A stretch of 64,000 nucleotides of DNA from Vampirovibrionales bacterium. Lineage in GTDB: Bacteria > Cyanobacteriota > Vampirovibrionia > Vampirovibrionales > Vampirovibrionaceae. The notes beneath the pieces are model-generated. The model was given only the letters and a program-made list of their open reading frames with translations. It did no database searches and was not told where the DNA came from. The first letter of the stretch is position 1, and every line of letters starts with the position of its first letter. The translations under genes were made by a program, and so were the position numbers. Where the stretch lies: contig JARXAD010000007.1 in the NCBI GenBank assembly GCA_029866025.1, forward strand, positions 49,954 through 113,953. Direction: 5' to 3'. This document shows, one piece after another, positions 36,675-44,498 of the stretch.

Positions 36675-36944
36675 ATGACCACTTCGACATTACACGATGG
36701 CTTGCAAGCCAAACTAACGGAAACCTTTGAGGCCTCTCTGGTAACCATTGAAGACTACAGCCATCTGCACGCCGGGCACGCCCAAAACACGGGCCACCAC
36801 CTGAAGATTACCATTGTGTCCCCTCAGTTTGAGGGAAAAAATGGGCTGGAGCGCCACCGCATGGCCCACGCCGCCCTAAAAGTCGAAATGCAAAGCCTCA
36901 TCCATGCCCTAGAGCTAGTCCTAAAAAGCCCCAGCGAAACGTAA
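36675..36944 (+). CDS. bolA: BolA-family protein
   Basis: An 89-residue protein with the BolA pattern: IEDYSHLHAGHAQNTGHHLK, IVSPQFEGKNGLERHRMAHA (the conserved F.G..l..RHR and His), then IHALELVLKSPSE. BolA proteins act with monothiol glutaredoxins in Fe-S cluster trafficking and iron signalling. ATG 36675 with AAGGATG upstream gives the family length; a frame open from 36528 codes for non-conserved sequence. Divergent transcription from the suf operon across shared palindromes supports an Fe-S role. Confidence 0.9.
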   Translation: MTTSTLHDGLQAKLTETFEASLVTIEDYSHLHAGHAQNTGHHLKITIVSPQFEGKNGLERHRMAHAALKVEMQSLIHALELVLKSPSET

Positions 36945-36964
36945 ACGTCACTGGTTTGGTGCGC

Positions 36965-38029
36965 TTACACGACCACTAATGAGGCCACCGCCGAAGGGCT
37001 AGCCGCCAACCGAGCCAACAGAGCCGCCCCCACCATGCCGGCATCGTTGCCAAATTGGGCCACCGCCACCGTGGGCAAGGGCATAAAGGTGCGCTCGCGC
37101 ACCAATGCCATTAGCTGGGCTTCATTCACTGCCTCGCCCAAGCCGCCGCCAATCACCACATGGCCCGGATTGAGCACGGTAATGAGGGTGGCCAAGCCTT
37201 GCGCCAAATGGCGATGCCACGTGTCTAAAATGCTCAGGGCTAAAGGGTCTTGGGCTTTCACTGCATCCATAAGGTGGTAGGTGGTCACCGCTTCCCCTGC
37301 ATGGAAACGCTGGAGCAACGGTGTCTCCGGCTCGGCGGTTTCATGGGCGGCATCGGCCAAGGCCTTGGTAAGGGTGGCGTGCAGGCCGGTACCGGAGGCA
37401 TACGCCTCCCAGCAACCCGTTAAACCACATGTGCAACGACGATTGGAGCGAGGATCTAAGCTAATGTGGCCCACTTCCATGGCGCCACCCGTGGCCCCAT
37501 GGTAGGGTTGCCCGTTTACAATAAGCCCTCCGCCAATGCCCGTACCCAAGGTGATCATCAGCATATCCTCGGGCTTCTTATCCCCCACATAGTCACTCCA
37601 CACGGCGTATTCCCCAAAAGCCGCGGCGGTGGCATCGTTCATGGCCACCAACGGCACAGAGGACCACTGGGACTGGGCCCAATGCAAGCCTTTTGCATAA
37701 CTTTTGACACCTTTTAAAGCGGGCATGTTACCCGTCGAGCCTAAAATGTCGGTGGTGGTGGGGTGAATCATCCCCGCGCTGGAGAGACCCACTGCCAAAG
37801 GAGCGGCAATAGGAAGGGAAAACCCCTGCTCGCTGGCGTTGGCTTGCATGACATCAATCAACCCGTGCAAGGCCAGAAAAAATTCGGGGGTGGTGCGAGG
37901 AGTGGCCACTTGCTCGCGCGCCACAATCTCGGGGCGCTGAGAGGTTTCTGAGGGCCAGATCATCAACCCTGCCAGCAGCTTGGTGCCGCCAATATCAATA
38001 CCTATGGCTGCGTTGGGAAAGATTGTCAT
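36965..38029 (-). CDS. ROK-family sugar kinase (glucokinase-like)
   Basis: A 354-residue kinase with phosphate loop GIDIGGTKLLAGL, MITLGTGIGGGLIVNG, the substrate/zinc block GGAMEVGHISLDPRSNRRCT and CGLTGCWEAYASG, and HVVIGGGLGEAV. This fits glucose or N-acetyl-hexosamine phosphorylation. Substrate specificity cannot be read with certainty. bolA converges on it. A promoter with TTGAGC and TACACT lies just upstream. Confidence 0.9.
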   Translation of the reverse strand: MTIFPNAAIGIDIGGTKLLAGLMIWPSETSQRPEIVAREQVATPRTTPEFFLALHGLIDVMQANASEQGFSLPIAAPLAVGLSSAGMIHPTTTDILGSTGNMPALKGVKSYAKGLHWAQSQWSSVPLVAMNDATAAAFGEYAVWSDYVGDKKPEDMLMITLGTGIGGGLIVNGQPYHGATGGAMEVGHISLDPRSNRRCTCGLTGCWEAYASGTGLHATLTKALADAAHETAEPETPLLQRFHAGEAVTTYHLMDAVKAQDPLALSILDTWHRHLAQGLATLITVLNPGHVVIGGGLGEAVNEAQLMALVRERTFMPLPTVAVAQFGNDAGMVGAALLARLAASPSAVASLVVV

Positions 38030-38065
38030 AAAAATAGGGGCCTTTGATTTGGAAAAGACCCCTAC

Positions 38066-38093
38066 AGTGTACCTAAAGTATGAATTGGCTCAA
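38066..38093 (-). promoter_or_regulatory. Promoter of the ROK kinase gene
   Basis: On the minus strand TTGAGC and TACACT are separated by 16 bases, ending 37 bases before the start codon. The same arrangement (TTGACC, 16 bases, TACACT) recurs 296 bases upstream for the next minus-strand gene. Confidence 0.5.
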
Positions 38094-38095
38094 AT

Positions 38096-38296
38096 TTAAT
38101 CGGCTGGTTTTTTGGGCTTAGGTGTTATAGCCAACAAAATTGCCTCCCAGAGACGTTGTTTCCACGTCCGATCTGCGCCAAATTTTACAACGGGCGGTTG
38201 CTGGGCAGACTGAACCGAAGCGAATGAAGAACGATTGGATGAAAAGGATACAGGCGGAGTGTTAGCACGGCCGGAAAACGAGATGGATGACATCAT
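38096..38296 (-). CDS. Small hypothetical protein with repeated Phe-Ser/Gly motifs
   Basis: A 66-residue protein, start MMSSISFSGRANTPPVSFSS. It continues to QQPPVVKFGADRTWKQRLWE and ends in a basic Pro/Lys tail. It carries the recurrent pattern three times (ISFSG, PPVSFS, PPVVKFG), then an amphipathic segment (LWEAILLAITPKPKKP). Not a known family. It has its own promoter. Confidence 0.6.
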   Translation of the reverse strand: MMSSISFSGRANTPPVSFSSNRSSFASVQSAQQPPVVKFGADRTWKQRLWEAILLAITPKPKKPAD

Positions 38297-38361
38297 AATG
38301 AGTTCCTTTGGGGTGAAAAAATGACTAAAGAATTAAGGTATAAGCAATACAATAGGCCGCT

Positions 38362-38389
38362 AGTGTACCTTAAGAGTGGATGGGGTCAA
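38362..38389 (-). promoter_or_regulatory. Promoter of the 66-residue protein gene
   Basis: TTGACC and TACACT separated by 16 bases on the minus strand, 66 bases before the start codon. The spacer and flanks resemble the ROK promoter. Confidence 0.55.
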
Positions 38390-38405
38390 GGATCCTTAGA
38401 AGGGG

Positions 38406-39125
38406 TTATTTTTGGACGGCAAAGGTTTGCTGCCACCACAGTAATTGTGGCAGTAACGCCGGAAAGCGCTGCAGCTGATAGCTCACGACTTTGCCCACTT
38501 CTTCATGGGCTTTAAGCAGATGAGGCGTGACTTGTCCGCCCATGGCTTGTTGGGCACCGAGTCGAGCCATGGTCATAAGGGCCCACCCCAAGGGCTCTGG
38601 CCGTGTCAGCTTGCTGTAAGCCCCCGCCAAATAAATAGTCAGCAACGGGTTAGGGATGGAATCCAAGGTGCTAAGGGCCGGATACAGACTATCAATGGAC
38701 ACGCCGGAATCTGCCAATCGTTCGGCAGTGTGTAAGGTGTGAAGGGTTCGTAGCAGATCCTCATGAGTTGTGTTTGGACCCAACAACACAGCCGCATGGT
38801 TCCGCAGGGCACGATCCAATACCGGTAACAAGGCTGGGCCTTGAGCGACGCCTTGCTGAATGACGGCTTCATCAAACACCACCAAGCCGTTGGGGCGCAC
38901 ATGGGCCTTAGGCAGGTCGTTCACGGGCAAACGCCGCACCGAAATCATCACCACATCGATGCGAGACACATCGGGCGGCCATGACCGTCGTTGAAGGCCT
39001 TGAGTGGCTGCTGCGTTGCCATAGGACGCTTGATTACCCGAGAATTGTGGGGGATTGGCAGCAATTTTGTGGTATGAAGAAAGCATGAAATTACTGTCTG
39101 CCCCGTGCTCTGTATCGTAAACCAT
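38406..39125 (-). CDS. Hypothetical protein, 239 residues
   Basis: Not recognised. The N-terminal region contains IAANPPQFSGNQASYG, the recurrent Pro-Pro-x-Phe-Ser pattern. If translation starts at the in-frame ATG 39086, this lies about 12 residues from the N-terminus, as in the other examples. The rest is Leu/Ala-rich, helical and without membrane segments (VLLGPNTTHEDLLRTLHTLH). Neither start has a good ribosome binding site. Confidence 0.55.
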   Translation of the reverse strand: MVYDTEHGADSNFMLSSYHKIAANPPQFSGNQASYGNAAATQGLQRRSWPPDVSRIDVVMISVRRLPVNDLPKAHVRPNGLVVFDEAVIQQGVAQGPALLPVLDRALRNHAAVLLGPNTTHEDLLRTLHTLHTAERLADSGVSIDSLYPALSTLDSIPNPLLTIYLAGAYSKLTRPEPLGWALMTMARLGAQQAMGGQVTPHLLKAHEEVGKVVSYQLQRFPALLPQLLWWQQTFAVQK

Positions 39126-39157
39126 GTGTCTAACACTCGACTAGAAGGAATCATGCC

Positions 39158-39751
39158 ATGACCGCGACTCTCTGCAAATCAAAACTGGAAGCCAAAACTT
39201 TCCCCCACCTACAAGGCTTGGATGGCATTGGTGCCGCCCAGCTAGAGCAACACTACAAGCTGTACAACGGCTATGTGGTAAACACCAACACCCTCACGGA
39301 AAAAATCCCCACCCTCACCGCGGGTAGCCCCGAGTGGGCCGAGCTCAAGCGCCGCTTAGGCTTTGAAATTAACGGCGTGGTATTGCACGAGCTGTATTTT
39401 GCCAACATGACCCCCAACGGCGGCTCTTTAAAAACCGACAGTCAATTAATGGCCGCTATTAAAGACAGCTATGGTAGTTACGACGCTTGGGAAGCCGATT
39501 TTAAAGCCACCGGCAAAATGCGCGGCATTGGCTGGGCCATTATGTATCAGTGCAGCCTTACCGGCAACCTGATAAACATGTGGATTAGTGACCACGAAAA
39601 CGGCCACCCTGCTGGCTATACTCCCGTGTTGGTCATGGATGTGTGGGAACACGCCTACACCGTGGATTACACCCCCACCGAGCGCCCCACCTACATTGAT
39701 GCTTTCTTTAAAAACATCAACTGGAGTGAAGTGGAAAGCCGCCTAGCTTAA
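39158..39751 (+). CDS. sodB: Superoxide dismutase, Fe/Mn type
   Basis: A 197-residue superoxide dismutase. Metal ligands are recognisable: His in LEQHYKLYNGYV, His in GVVLHELYFANM, and Asp and His in VMDVWEHAYTVDY. Gln in IMYQCSLTGNL replaces the usual hydrogen-bonding region, and the length is normal. Fe versus Mn cannot be decided by eye. It is single, with its own terminator. Confidence 0.93.
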   Translation: MTATLCKSKLEAKTFPHLQGLDGIGAAQLEQHYKLYNGYVVNTNTLTEKIPTLTAGSPEWAELKRRLGFEINGVVLHELYFANMTPNGGSLKTDSQLMAAIKDSYGSYDAWEADFKATGKMRGIGWAIMYQCSLTGNLINMWISDHENGHPAGYTPVLVMDVWEHAYTVDYTPTERPTYIDAFFKNINWSEVESRLA

Positions 39752-39782
39752 ACACCAAGGTGTTTTTTATAATGTCTCTAAG

Positions 39783-39813
39783 AGCGGGGTTGCTTCGGTA
39801 GCCCCGCTTTTTT
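39783..39813 (+). terminator. Terminator after sodB
   Basis: AGCGGGG (39783-39789) pairs with CCCCGCT (39802-39808), and six T residues follow. Confidence 0.88.
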
Positions 39814-39866
39814 GTGTAAAATCAACTGAGAAAAGACAAAATAAGCACTTTAAAGGCAAGCGATTT

Positions 39867-40466
39867 TTGCTTATGGGTAGTGATAAAGCACAAAAAACCT
39901 CAGCCATTGCTCGTGTTTCGGCAGCAGGTGCAGTCCCCTTGGCTGTCAATGCCATTGAATCGACGATTCATCTACTTCGTGGCCAGCGAGTGATGTTGGA
40001 TAGTGACTTGGCAACACTCTATGGTGTAGAACTTCGCTCTCTTATTCAGGCCGTAAAACGTAATAAAGAGCGTTTCCCCAGGGATTTTATGTTCCAAATA
40101 ACAGACGAGGAGTGGGATTTTTTGAGATCACAAAATGGGATCTCAAAAATGCCGAGTGACAATGAAGCTATTCAAGGCACAAGAGGCGGTAGACGTTATC
40201 AGCCCTATGTTTTTACTCAAGAAGGCGTTGCGATGCTCTCTGGGGTGTTGCGCAGCGAGCAGGCCGTGAAGGTAAACATTGAAATTATGAGAGCCTTTGT
40301 TCGGTTTCGTCACTTGCTGGCAACACATCAAGAGTTAATAAACCGACTCGATAATTTGGAACAACGGTACGATAAGCAGCTGAGTGCGGTTTTTGAAGCC
40401 ATTCGTCAAATGGTGGCCGAGCCTTCCGAGCAAGCACCGCCTGTTGGCTTTCGGTTAAAGGATTAA
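39867..40466 (+). CDS. ORF6N-domain DNA-binding protein
   Basis: A 199-residue protein with the ORF6N domain: IHLLRGQRVMLDSDLATLYG, VKRNKERFPRDFMFQIT and YVFTQEGVAMLSGVLRSEQA, then MRAFVRFRHLLATHQELINR. Such proteins are phage-antirepressor-like and common in mobile or accessory DNA. A C-terminal coiled coil follows. It stands alone between sodB and glmS with no other phage gene. ATG 39873 is a possible start. Confidence 0.85.
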   Translation: MLMGSDKAQKTSAIARVSAAGAVPLAVNAIESTIHLLRGQRVMLDSDLATLYGVELRSLIQAVKRNKERFPRDFMFQITDEEWDFLRSQNGISKMPSDNEAIQGTRGGRRYQPYVFTQEGVAMLSGVLRSEQAVKVNIEIMRAFVRFRHLLATHQELINRLDNLEQRYDKQLSAVFEAIRQMVAEPSEQAPPVGFRLKD

Positions 40467-40479
40467 ATCGCTTTAATTG

Positions 40480-40496
40480 ACACCGCGAGGCGGTGT
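40480..40496. other. Short perfect hairpin between the ORF6N gene and glmS
   Basis: ACACCGC and GCGGTGT pair around GAG. No T-run follows on either strand, so it is not a standard terminator. The remaining leader up to glmS holds TATGAT (40549-40554) as a possible -10. Confidence 0.5.
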
Positions 40497-40617
40497 AAAC
40501 AAAACATAAAATTTGGGCCAAGGTGCAGTACGGCGGGCAATTTTGCCGTATGATGCGCCTTTAGTAGGAATGCGTCTCGTATCCTGTGGATTTAGCCCTG
40601 TGTAAGGAAGAACTTTT

Positions 40618-42612
40618 ATGTGCGGCATTGTTGGTTATCTCGGCCCAAGCAACCCTGTTCCCCTCATCATCGAAAGCCTTCGGTGCCTCGAATACCGTGG
40701 CTATGACTCGGCGGGCATTGCTTTGCTGGATGATGCCCAACAGCTCCACGTGGTAAAATCTGCCGGCAAGCTGCAAAACTTGGTAGACCGCTTGGCCGCC
40801 GAAGGCAACGTGGCCCCCCGCGGTGATGGCAGCAACGCGGTAACCACCCTGTTTAGCGCTCCCAACACCCAGGCTGCGTCTACCACCAACGGCCACACCC
40901 ACTTGGGCATGGGCCACATTCGTTGGGCCACCCACGGCGCCGCCAATGATGTGAACGCCCACCCTCACATGGGCACCGAGCGCCAAATTGCCGTGGTACA
41001 CAACGGCATTATTGAAAACTATTACACCTTGCGCCAGCAACTGCAAGCGGAAGGCCGCACCCCCGTCAGCGAGACCGACACCGAGTGCATCGTTCAACTC
41101 CTCGAATCCAACTGGGCGGCCAAAGGCCGCTTAGAAACGGGATCATTGGAAGCGTTCCGGAAGACGGTGATTGAGACCTTGGGCCAACTGCAAGGCGCCT
41201 TTGCCTTGGTCATCATGCACCGCCAATTCCCCGAAACCCTATGGGTGGTGCGTCGCCAAGCGCCCTTGGTTATAGGGATTAAAGACATAACCAACCATGC
41301 CAGTAATAAGCCCGCCTTTGGTGGGGAATTTGTGGTGGCCAGCGACACGGTGGCGGTGATTCCCCACACCAACCGCATTGTATTTTTAAAAGATGACGAA
41401 GTTGCGGAATTGTCCACCGCTGGCTTGCGCTTAATGACCCAAGACGGCACGGTGATTACCCCTGTAATTGAAACTGTGGACGCCAGCCCCTTGCAGATTG
41501 ATAAAAAGGGCTTCCGCCACTTTATGCTCAAAGAAATCCACGAGCAGCCGGATGTCATTCGTCAGTCTCTCAGTGGGCGCTTGCAGCACCCTGAAGATCC
41601 CATTCAACTGTTTGGCGCCAGCGTGGATATAACCGCTCTCAAAGCCGTGGATCGTTTGGTGGTGATTGGCTGCGGTACGTCACTGAATGCCGGGTTGGTA
41701 GGGAAATACGCCATTGAAGACTTGGTCGGCATTCCTGTGTCGGTGGAATCGGCTGGAGAATACCGGTACCGTCGACCCATTATTACCCCCAACACCTTGG
41801 TGGTAGCCATTTCTCAAAGTGGCGAAACCGCCGATACCCTGGAAGCCGTGCGTCAGACTGCCAAACTAGGCGCCAAAGTGCTCACCATCACCAACCGAGA
41901 AGATTCGTCTCTGGCGCGGGAAAGCGATTACGTGCTGCCCGTGCGCGCCGGTATTGAAGTAAGCGTGTGCGCGACCAAAAGCTTTACGGCCCAAGTGGTG
42001 GTGCTTACCTTATTGGCCATTCAGCTAGCGGAAATGCATGAGTCCACGCCGACGGCTTGCTTGCAAGCTTTGAAAACCGAGCTAGTGCGCCTACCAGCTC
42101 TGCTGGATTCGTATTTGGCTAGCGATGCCTTGGGTAAAATCCAGGAGGTGGCGAAGACCTTTAGCGGTTTCCCCAACATGTTGTTTATTGCCCGTGGCAT
42201 GAACTACCCAGTGGCTTTGGAAGGCGCTCTCAAGCTGAAAGAAATCAGCTACATTCATGCCGAAGGCTACAGCGGCAGCGAACTGAAGCACGGCCCCATT
42301 GCCATGCTGGACAATACCATGCCGGTGATGTCCATCCTGACACCCGGTACGGTGTTTGACAAAATGGTGAGCAACTGCCAAGAAGCCGCCGCCCGCGACG
42401 CCCGCATGATTGCCGTGAGCAGCGTGGAGCCCTTGGCGGAAAATGTGGCCAGTTTGTTTGAAGCCATCATTCCCTTGCCAGCGTGCGATGAGGTGCTGTC
42501 GCCGATGCTTACCAGCGTGCCCTTGCAGCTGTTTGCCTACTACATTGCCGAGCATTTGGGCAAAGACGTGGATCAGCCCCGCAACTTGGCCAAAAGCGTG
42601 ACGGTAGAGTAG
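40618..42612 (+). CDS. glmS: Glutamine--fructose-6-phosphate aminotransferase
   Basis: A 664-residue enzyme making glucosamine-6-phosphate, the entry step to UDP-GlcNAc. It starts MCGIVGYLGPS so that Cys1 becomes the glutaminase nucleophile. Further motifs are GHIRWATHGAAND, AVVHNGIIENYY, the isomerase SIS block AISQSGETADTLEAVRQTAK, and the C-terminus LAKSVTVE. It is about 55 residues longer than the E. coli enzyme, mainly from an Asn/Thr/Ala-rich insert around residues 60-90 of the glutaminase domain. GGAAG precedes the ATG. I see no glmS ribozyme in the leader. Confidence 0.97.
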   Translation: MCGIVGYLGPSNPVPLIIESLRCLEYRGYDSAGIALLDDAQQLHVVKSAGKLQNLVDRLAAEGNVAPRGDGSNAVTTLFSAPNTQAASTTNGHTHLGMGHIRWATHGAANDVNAHPHMGTERQIAVVHNGIIENYYTLRQQLQAEGRTPVSETDTECIVQLLESNWAAKGRLETGSLEAFRKTVIETLGQLQGAFALVIMHRQFPETLWVVRRQAPLVIGIKDITNHASNKPAFGGEFVVASDTVAVIPHTNRIVFLKDDEVAELSTAGLRLMTQDGTVITPVIETVDASPLQIDKKGFRHFMLKEIHEQPDVIRQSLSGRLQHPEDPIQLFGASVDITALKAVDRLVVIGCGTSLNAGLVGKYAIEDLVGIPVSVESAGEYRYRRPIITPNTLVVAISQSGETADTLEAVRQTAKLGAKVLTITNREDSSLARESDYVLPVRAGIEVSVCATKSFTAQVVVLTLLAIQLAEMHESTPTACLQALKTELVRLPALLDSYLASDALGKIQEVAKTFSGFPNMLFIARGMNYPVALEGALKLKEISYIHAEGYSGSELKHGPIAMLDNTMPVMSILTPGTVFDKMVSNCQEAAARDARMIAVSSVEPLAENVASLFEAIIPLPACDEVLSPMLTSVPLQLFAYYIAEHLGKDVDQPRNLAKSVTVE

Positions 42613-42676
42613 CTGCCCGCCAAGGCAGGTTTTTACAAGACGGGTTTTTATAAGGCTATACCTTGTTCCCAATACA

Positions 42677-42706
42677 AAAAAGCCCCCTAAAATTAGGGGG
42701 CTTTTT
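42677..42706. terminator. Bidirectional terminator between glmS and the SOUL gene
   Basis: GCCCCCTAA and TTAGGGGGC pair, flanked by an A-run on the left and a T-run on the right. It can stop transcription from both sides. A near copy lies at 43526-43554 after the neighbouring paralogue. Confidence 0.93.
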
Positions 42707-42728
42707 ATTTCCAAAAATATTTTTTAAA

Positions 42729-43388
42729 CTACTCCACAGCTAGCATTACTTCGTTGCGGCGTAAAAAAGGCAACGTAAAGGGGGCATTGTAAAAGGCGTA
42801 CTCAGGGGTCCCTAATACCGTTTTACCTTCTGCAATCAGTGCCTCTCTCAACAACCTTTCGTGTTTATTCAATGACTCGTTGTTTCCCATACCACTAAAG
42901 CGTATGACGGCCACTTTTCTGGGTCGAGTTTCGGAAATAACCACTTGCTTGTTAGTAGGGGTAGGTACCGTTTTTAGTGTGTAGTTGCTAGGCAAAAAGA
43001 ATCGAATGACCCAACCGTCTTGGGATGAAGACTCGGTAACAGGAGTGGTCATGGCGATAGTTTCCGTTGTTTTGGTTTTTGCCTCAACCACAGGTGTGGT
43101 CATGGCCACCGACTGCTTTGAGGTATTGGCACCGGTAATATAGGCAAATAACTGGCGAAACCCGCTATTAGCGGCATCATTACGCGCGCCCGGTACGGTT
43201 ACCTCTGCCACCAACTGCGGGGCGTATTCCCTTATCTCGATGGACTTGCTTAAGGTTTGTACTATGGCATATTGGGCTTCTTTGTAAGCTGCTGACACCG
43301 GTGCTCCTTGCCATACGGCCCAAAAGGCTACGACTCCCGCAAGGCACGCGCCTAGACGGAACCATTGAATACGAGATAATGCTTTCAT
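42729..43388 (-). CDS. SOUL heme-binding protein, exported
   Basis: A 219-residue protein with an N-terminal signal or anchor (LGACLAGVVAFWAVWQGAPV, then SAA) followed by a SOUL domain. The domain has SIEIREYAPQLVAEVTVPG, FRQLFAYITGANTSKQSVAM, TTPVVEA, VIRFFLPSNYTLKTVP and PEYAFYNAPFTLPFLRRNEV. SOUL proteins bind heme or related ligands. ATG 43388 has GGAGAAG upstream; the open frame to 43475 adds a non-conserved stretch. A damaged paralogue follows at 43580. Confidence 0.88.
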   Translation of the reverse strand: MKALSRIQWFRLGACLAGVVAFWAVWQGAPVSAAYKEAQYAIVQTLSKSIEIREYAPQLVAEVTVPGARNDAANSGFRQLFAYITGANTSKQSVAMTTPVVEAKTKTTETIAMTTPVTESSSQDGWVIRFFLPSNYTLKTVPTPTNKQVVISETRPRKVAVIRFSGMGNNESLNKHERLLREALIAEGKTVLGTPEYAFYNAPFTLPFLRRNEVMLAVE

Positions 43389-43525
43389 TATAATGCTTCT
43401 CCAAGGGGGATTGATATGTATGCGTGTTATCGAAAGATGCTTCTTAAACCAAAAGACGTGGCACTGGGCTGACAAGTTCCACCATCATTGAAATACCTTT
43501 TTTGTAGGTCTTGTATTGTACACAA

Positions 43526-43554
43526 CAAAGCCCCCTAAAATTTAGAGGGCTTTG
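43526..43554. terminator. Terminator hairpin of the SOUL pseudogene
   Basis: A 14-base stem with one mismatch (left arm from CAAAGCC, right arm to GGCTTTG). It resembles the terminator at 42677, so gene and terminator appear to have been duplicated together. The T-run on the minus strand is short. Confidence 0.6.
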
Positions 43555-43579
43555 TGTTTCCAGAGTAATCGTATCGAAA

Positions 43580-44250
43580 CTATTCCACGGGTAAGATCAC
43601 TTCATTTTTGCGTAAAAACGGAGGTTTAAAAGGAGGGTTGTAAAAGGCGTACTCGGCAGGGCCGGTAGCCACTTTCCCCTTTTTGTCCAGTTCGTAGCGC
43701 AGCTTCACTTCATATTGATTCAACACTTCGTCATTGTCCGAACCCATATAACGCAGTACGGCTACTTTACGTGGGGTGGTCTGAGAAACCACAATGTTGC
43801 TATTCACAGGCTGAGGAATGGTTTGCAAAGTATAGGATTTTGGTAGAAAAAACCGTGTTTTCCAACCGTCATTGGAAGGGGCTTCTACTACCGGCACCGT
43901 CATGTGGATGATTTCACCTTTTTCTAAATCCCTGTCGCCTTGTTTTTCTTTTTGAAGGTCTTCCGCCGCCATGGCTAACGAGGGTCGATTGGCACCATCA
44001 ATGTAATCAAACAATTGAGGAAAGCCTTCTTCAGCCGCCTCAATGCGGGCATCGGGTACAATCACATCCGCCACCAATGGGGGGCGTACTCTCTAATTTC
44101 AATGGATTTGGTAAGGGTTTCCAATACTTTGTATTCGGCTTGTTTATGGCCGACCGATACCGGACGGGTATGGCACACCCCCCAAACCGTGGCTACCAAC
44201 ACAAGACACAACCCCAACCGAGCTTTTTAAAGATTGGATAATATAAACAT
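43580..44250 (-). pseudogene. SOUL heme-binding paralogue, disrupted
   Basis: Reading minus from ATG 44250, the frame MFILSNL hits TAA at 44229-44227, where the intact paralogue has a Gln. It then resumes KARLGLCLVLVATVWGV and TKSIEIREYAP, closely like the intact neighbour. In the G-run around 44079-44084 one base is missing relative to the paralogue. The rest (LVADVIVPDAR through FLRKNEVILPVE, ending 43580) lies in another frame. An intact stretch of 165 codons remains open from a TTG at 44077 but lacks the signal peptide. One stop plus one frameshift argues for decay rather than a single sequencing error. Confidence 0.82.
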
Positions 44251-44359
44251 AGAACAAACTCCTTCCACACCACCTAAATAACAATAACCATTGGCAAGCC
44301 CCTTGCAGGGCTTATTAACAAGGTAGACGAACCCTTTTGACCATAAGTTCCTAAAGAAA

Positions 44360-44405
44360 GGGGGTGTTAAAGATTTGTTACTTCCGACTGGCTTTAAGCA
44401 CCCCC
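44360..44405. other. Long imperfect inverted repeat upstream of the formyltransferase gene
   Basis: GGGGGTGTTAAAG (44360-44372) pairs with CTTTAAGCACCCCC (44392-44405), 13 pairs with one bulged G and a 19-base loop. It lies just upstream of a plus-strand promoter. It could be an operator or a structure in a minus-strand leader. Confidence 0.6.
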
Positions 44406-44419
44406 ATGAACAACCGTTA

Positions 44420-44448
44420 TTGGAAGCACGTCTTAATTATCGTATGCT
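44420..44448 (+). promoter_or_regulatory. Promoter of the formyltransferase gene
   Basis: TTGGAA and TATGCT separated by 17 bases, 50 bases before the ATG. Confidence 0.5.
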
Positions 44449-44498
44449 ACAGAGGTTATTCTTAAGCCTAAGACTTTGACTAAAGGCCCCTTATCCTT

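Noticed and set aside
39867..40466. ORF6N gene as sign of a prophage
   Set aside because: No structural, replication or integration gene lies beside it; ORF6N proteins occur singly in many genomes.
40467..40617. glmS ribozyme or other riboswitch before glmS
   Set aside because: The conserved ribozyme core and its pseudoknot sequences are not recognisable; only a short hairpin and a -10 are seen.
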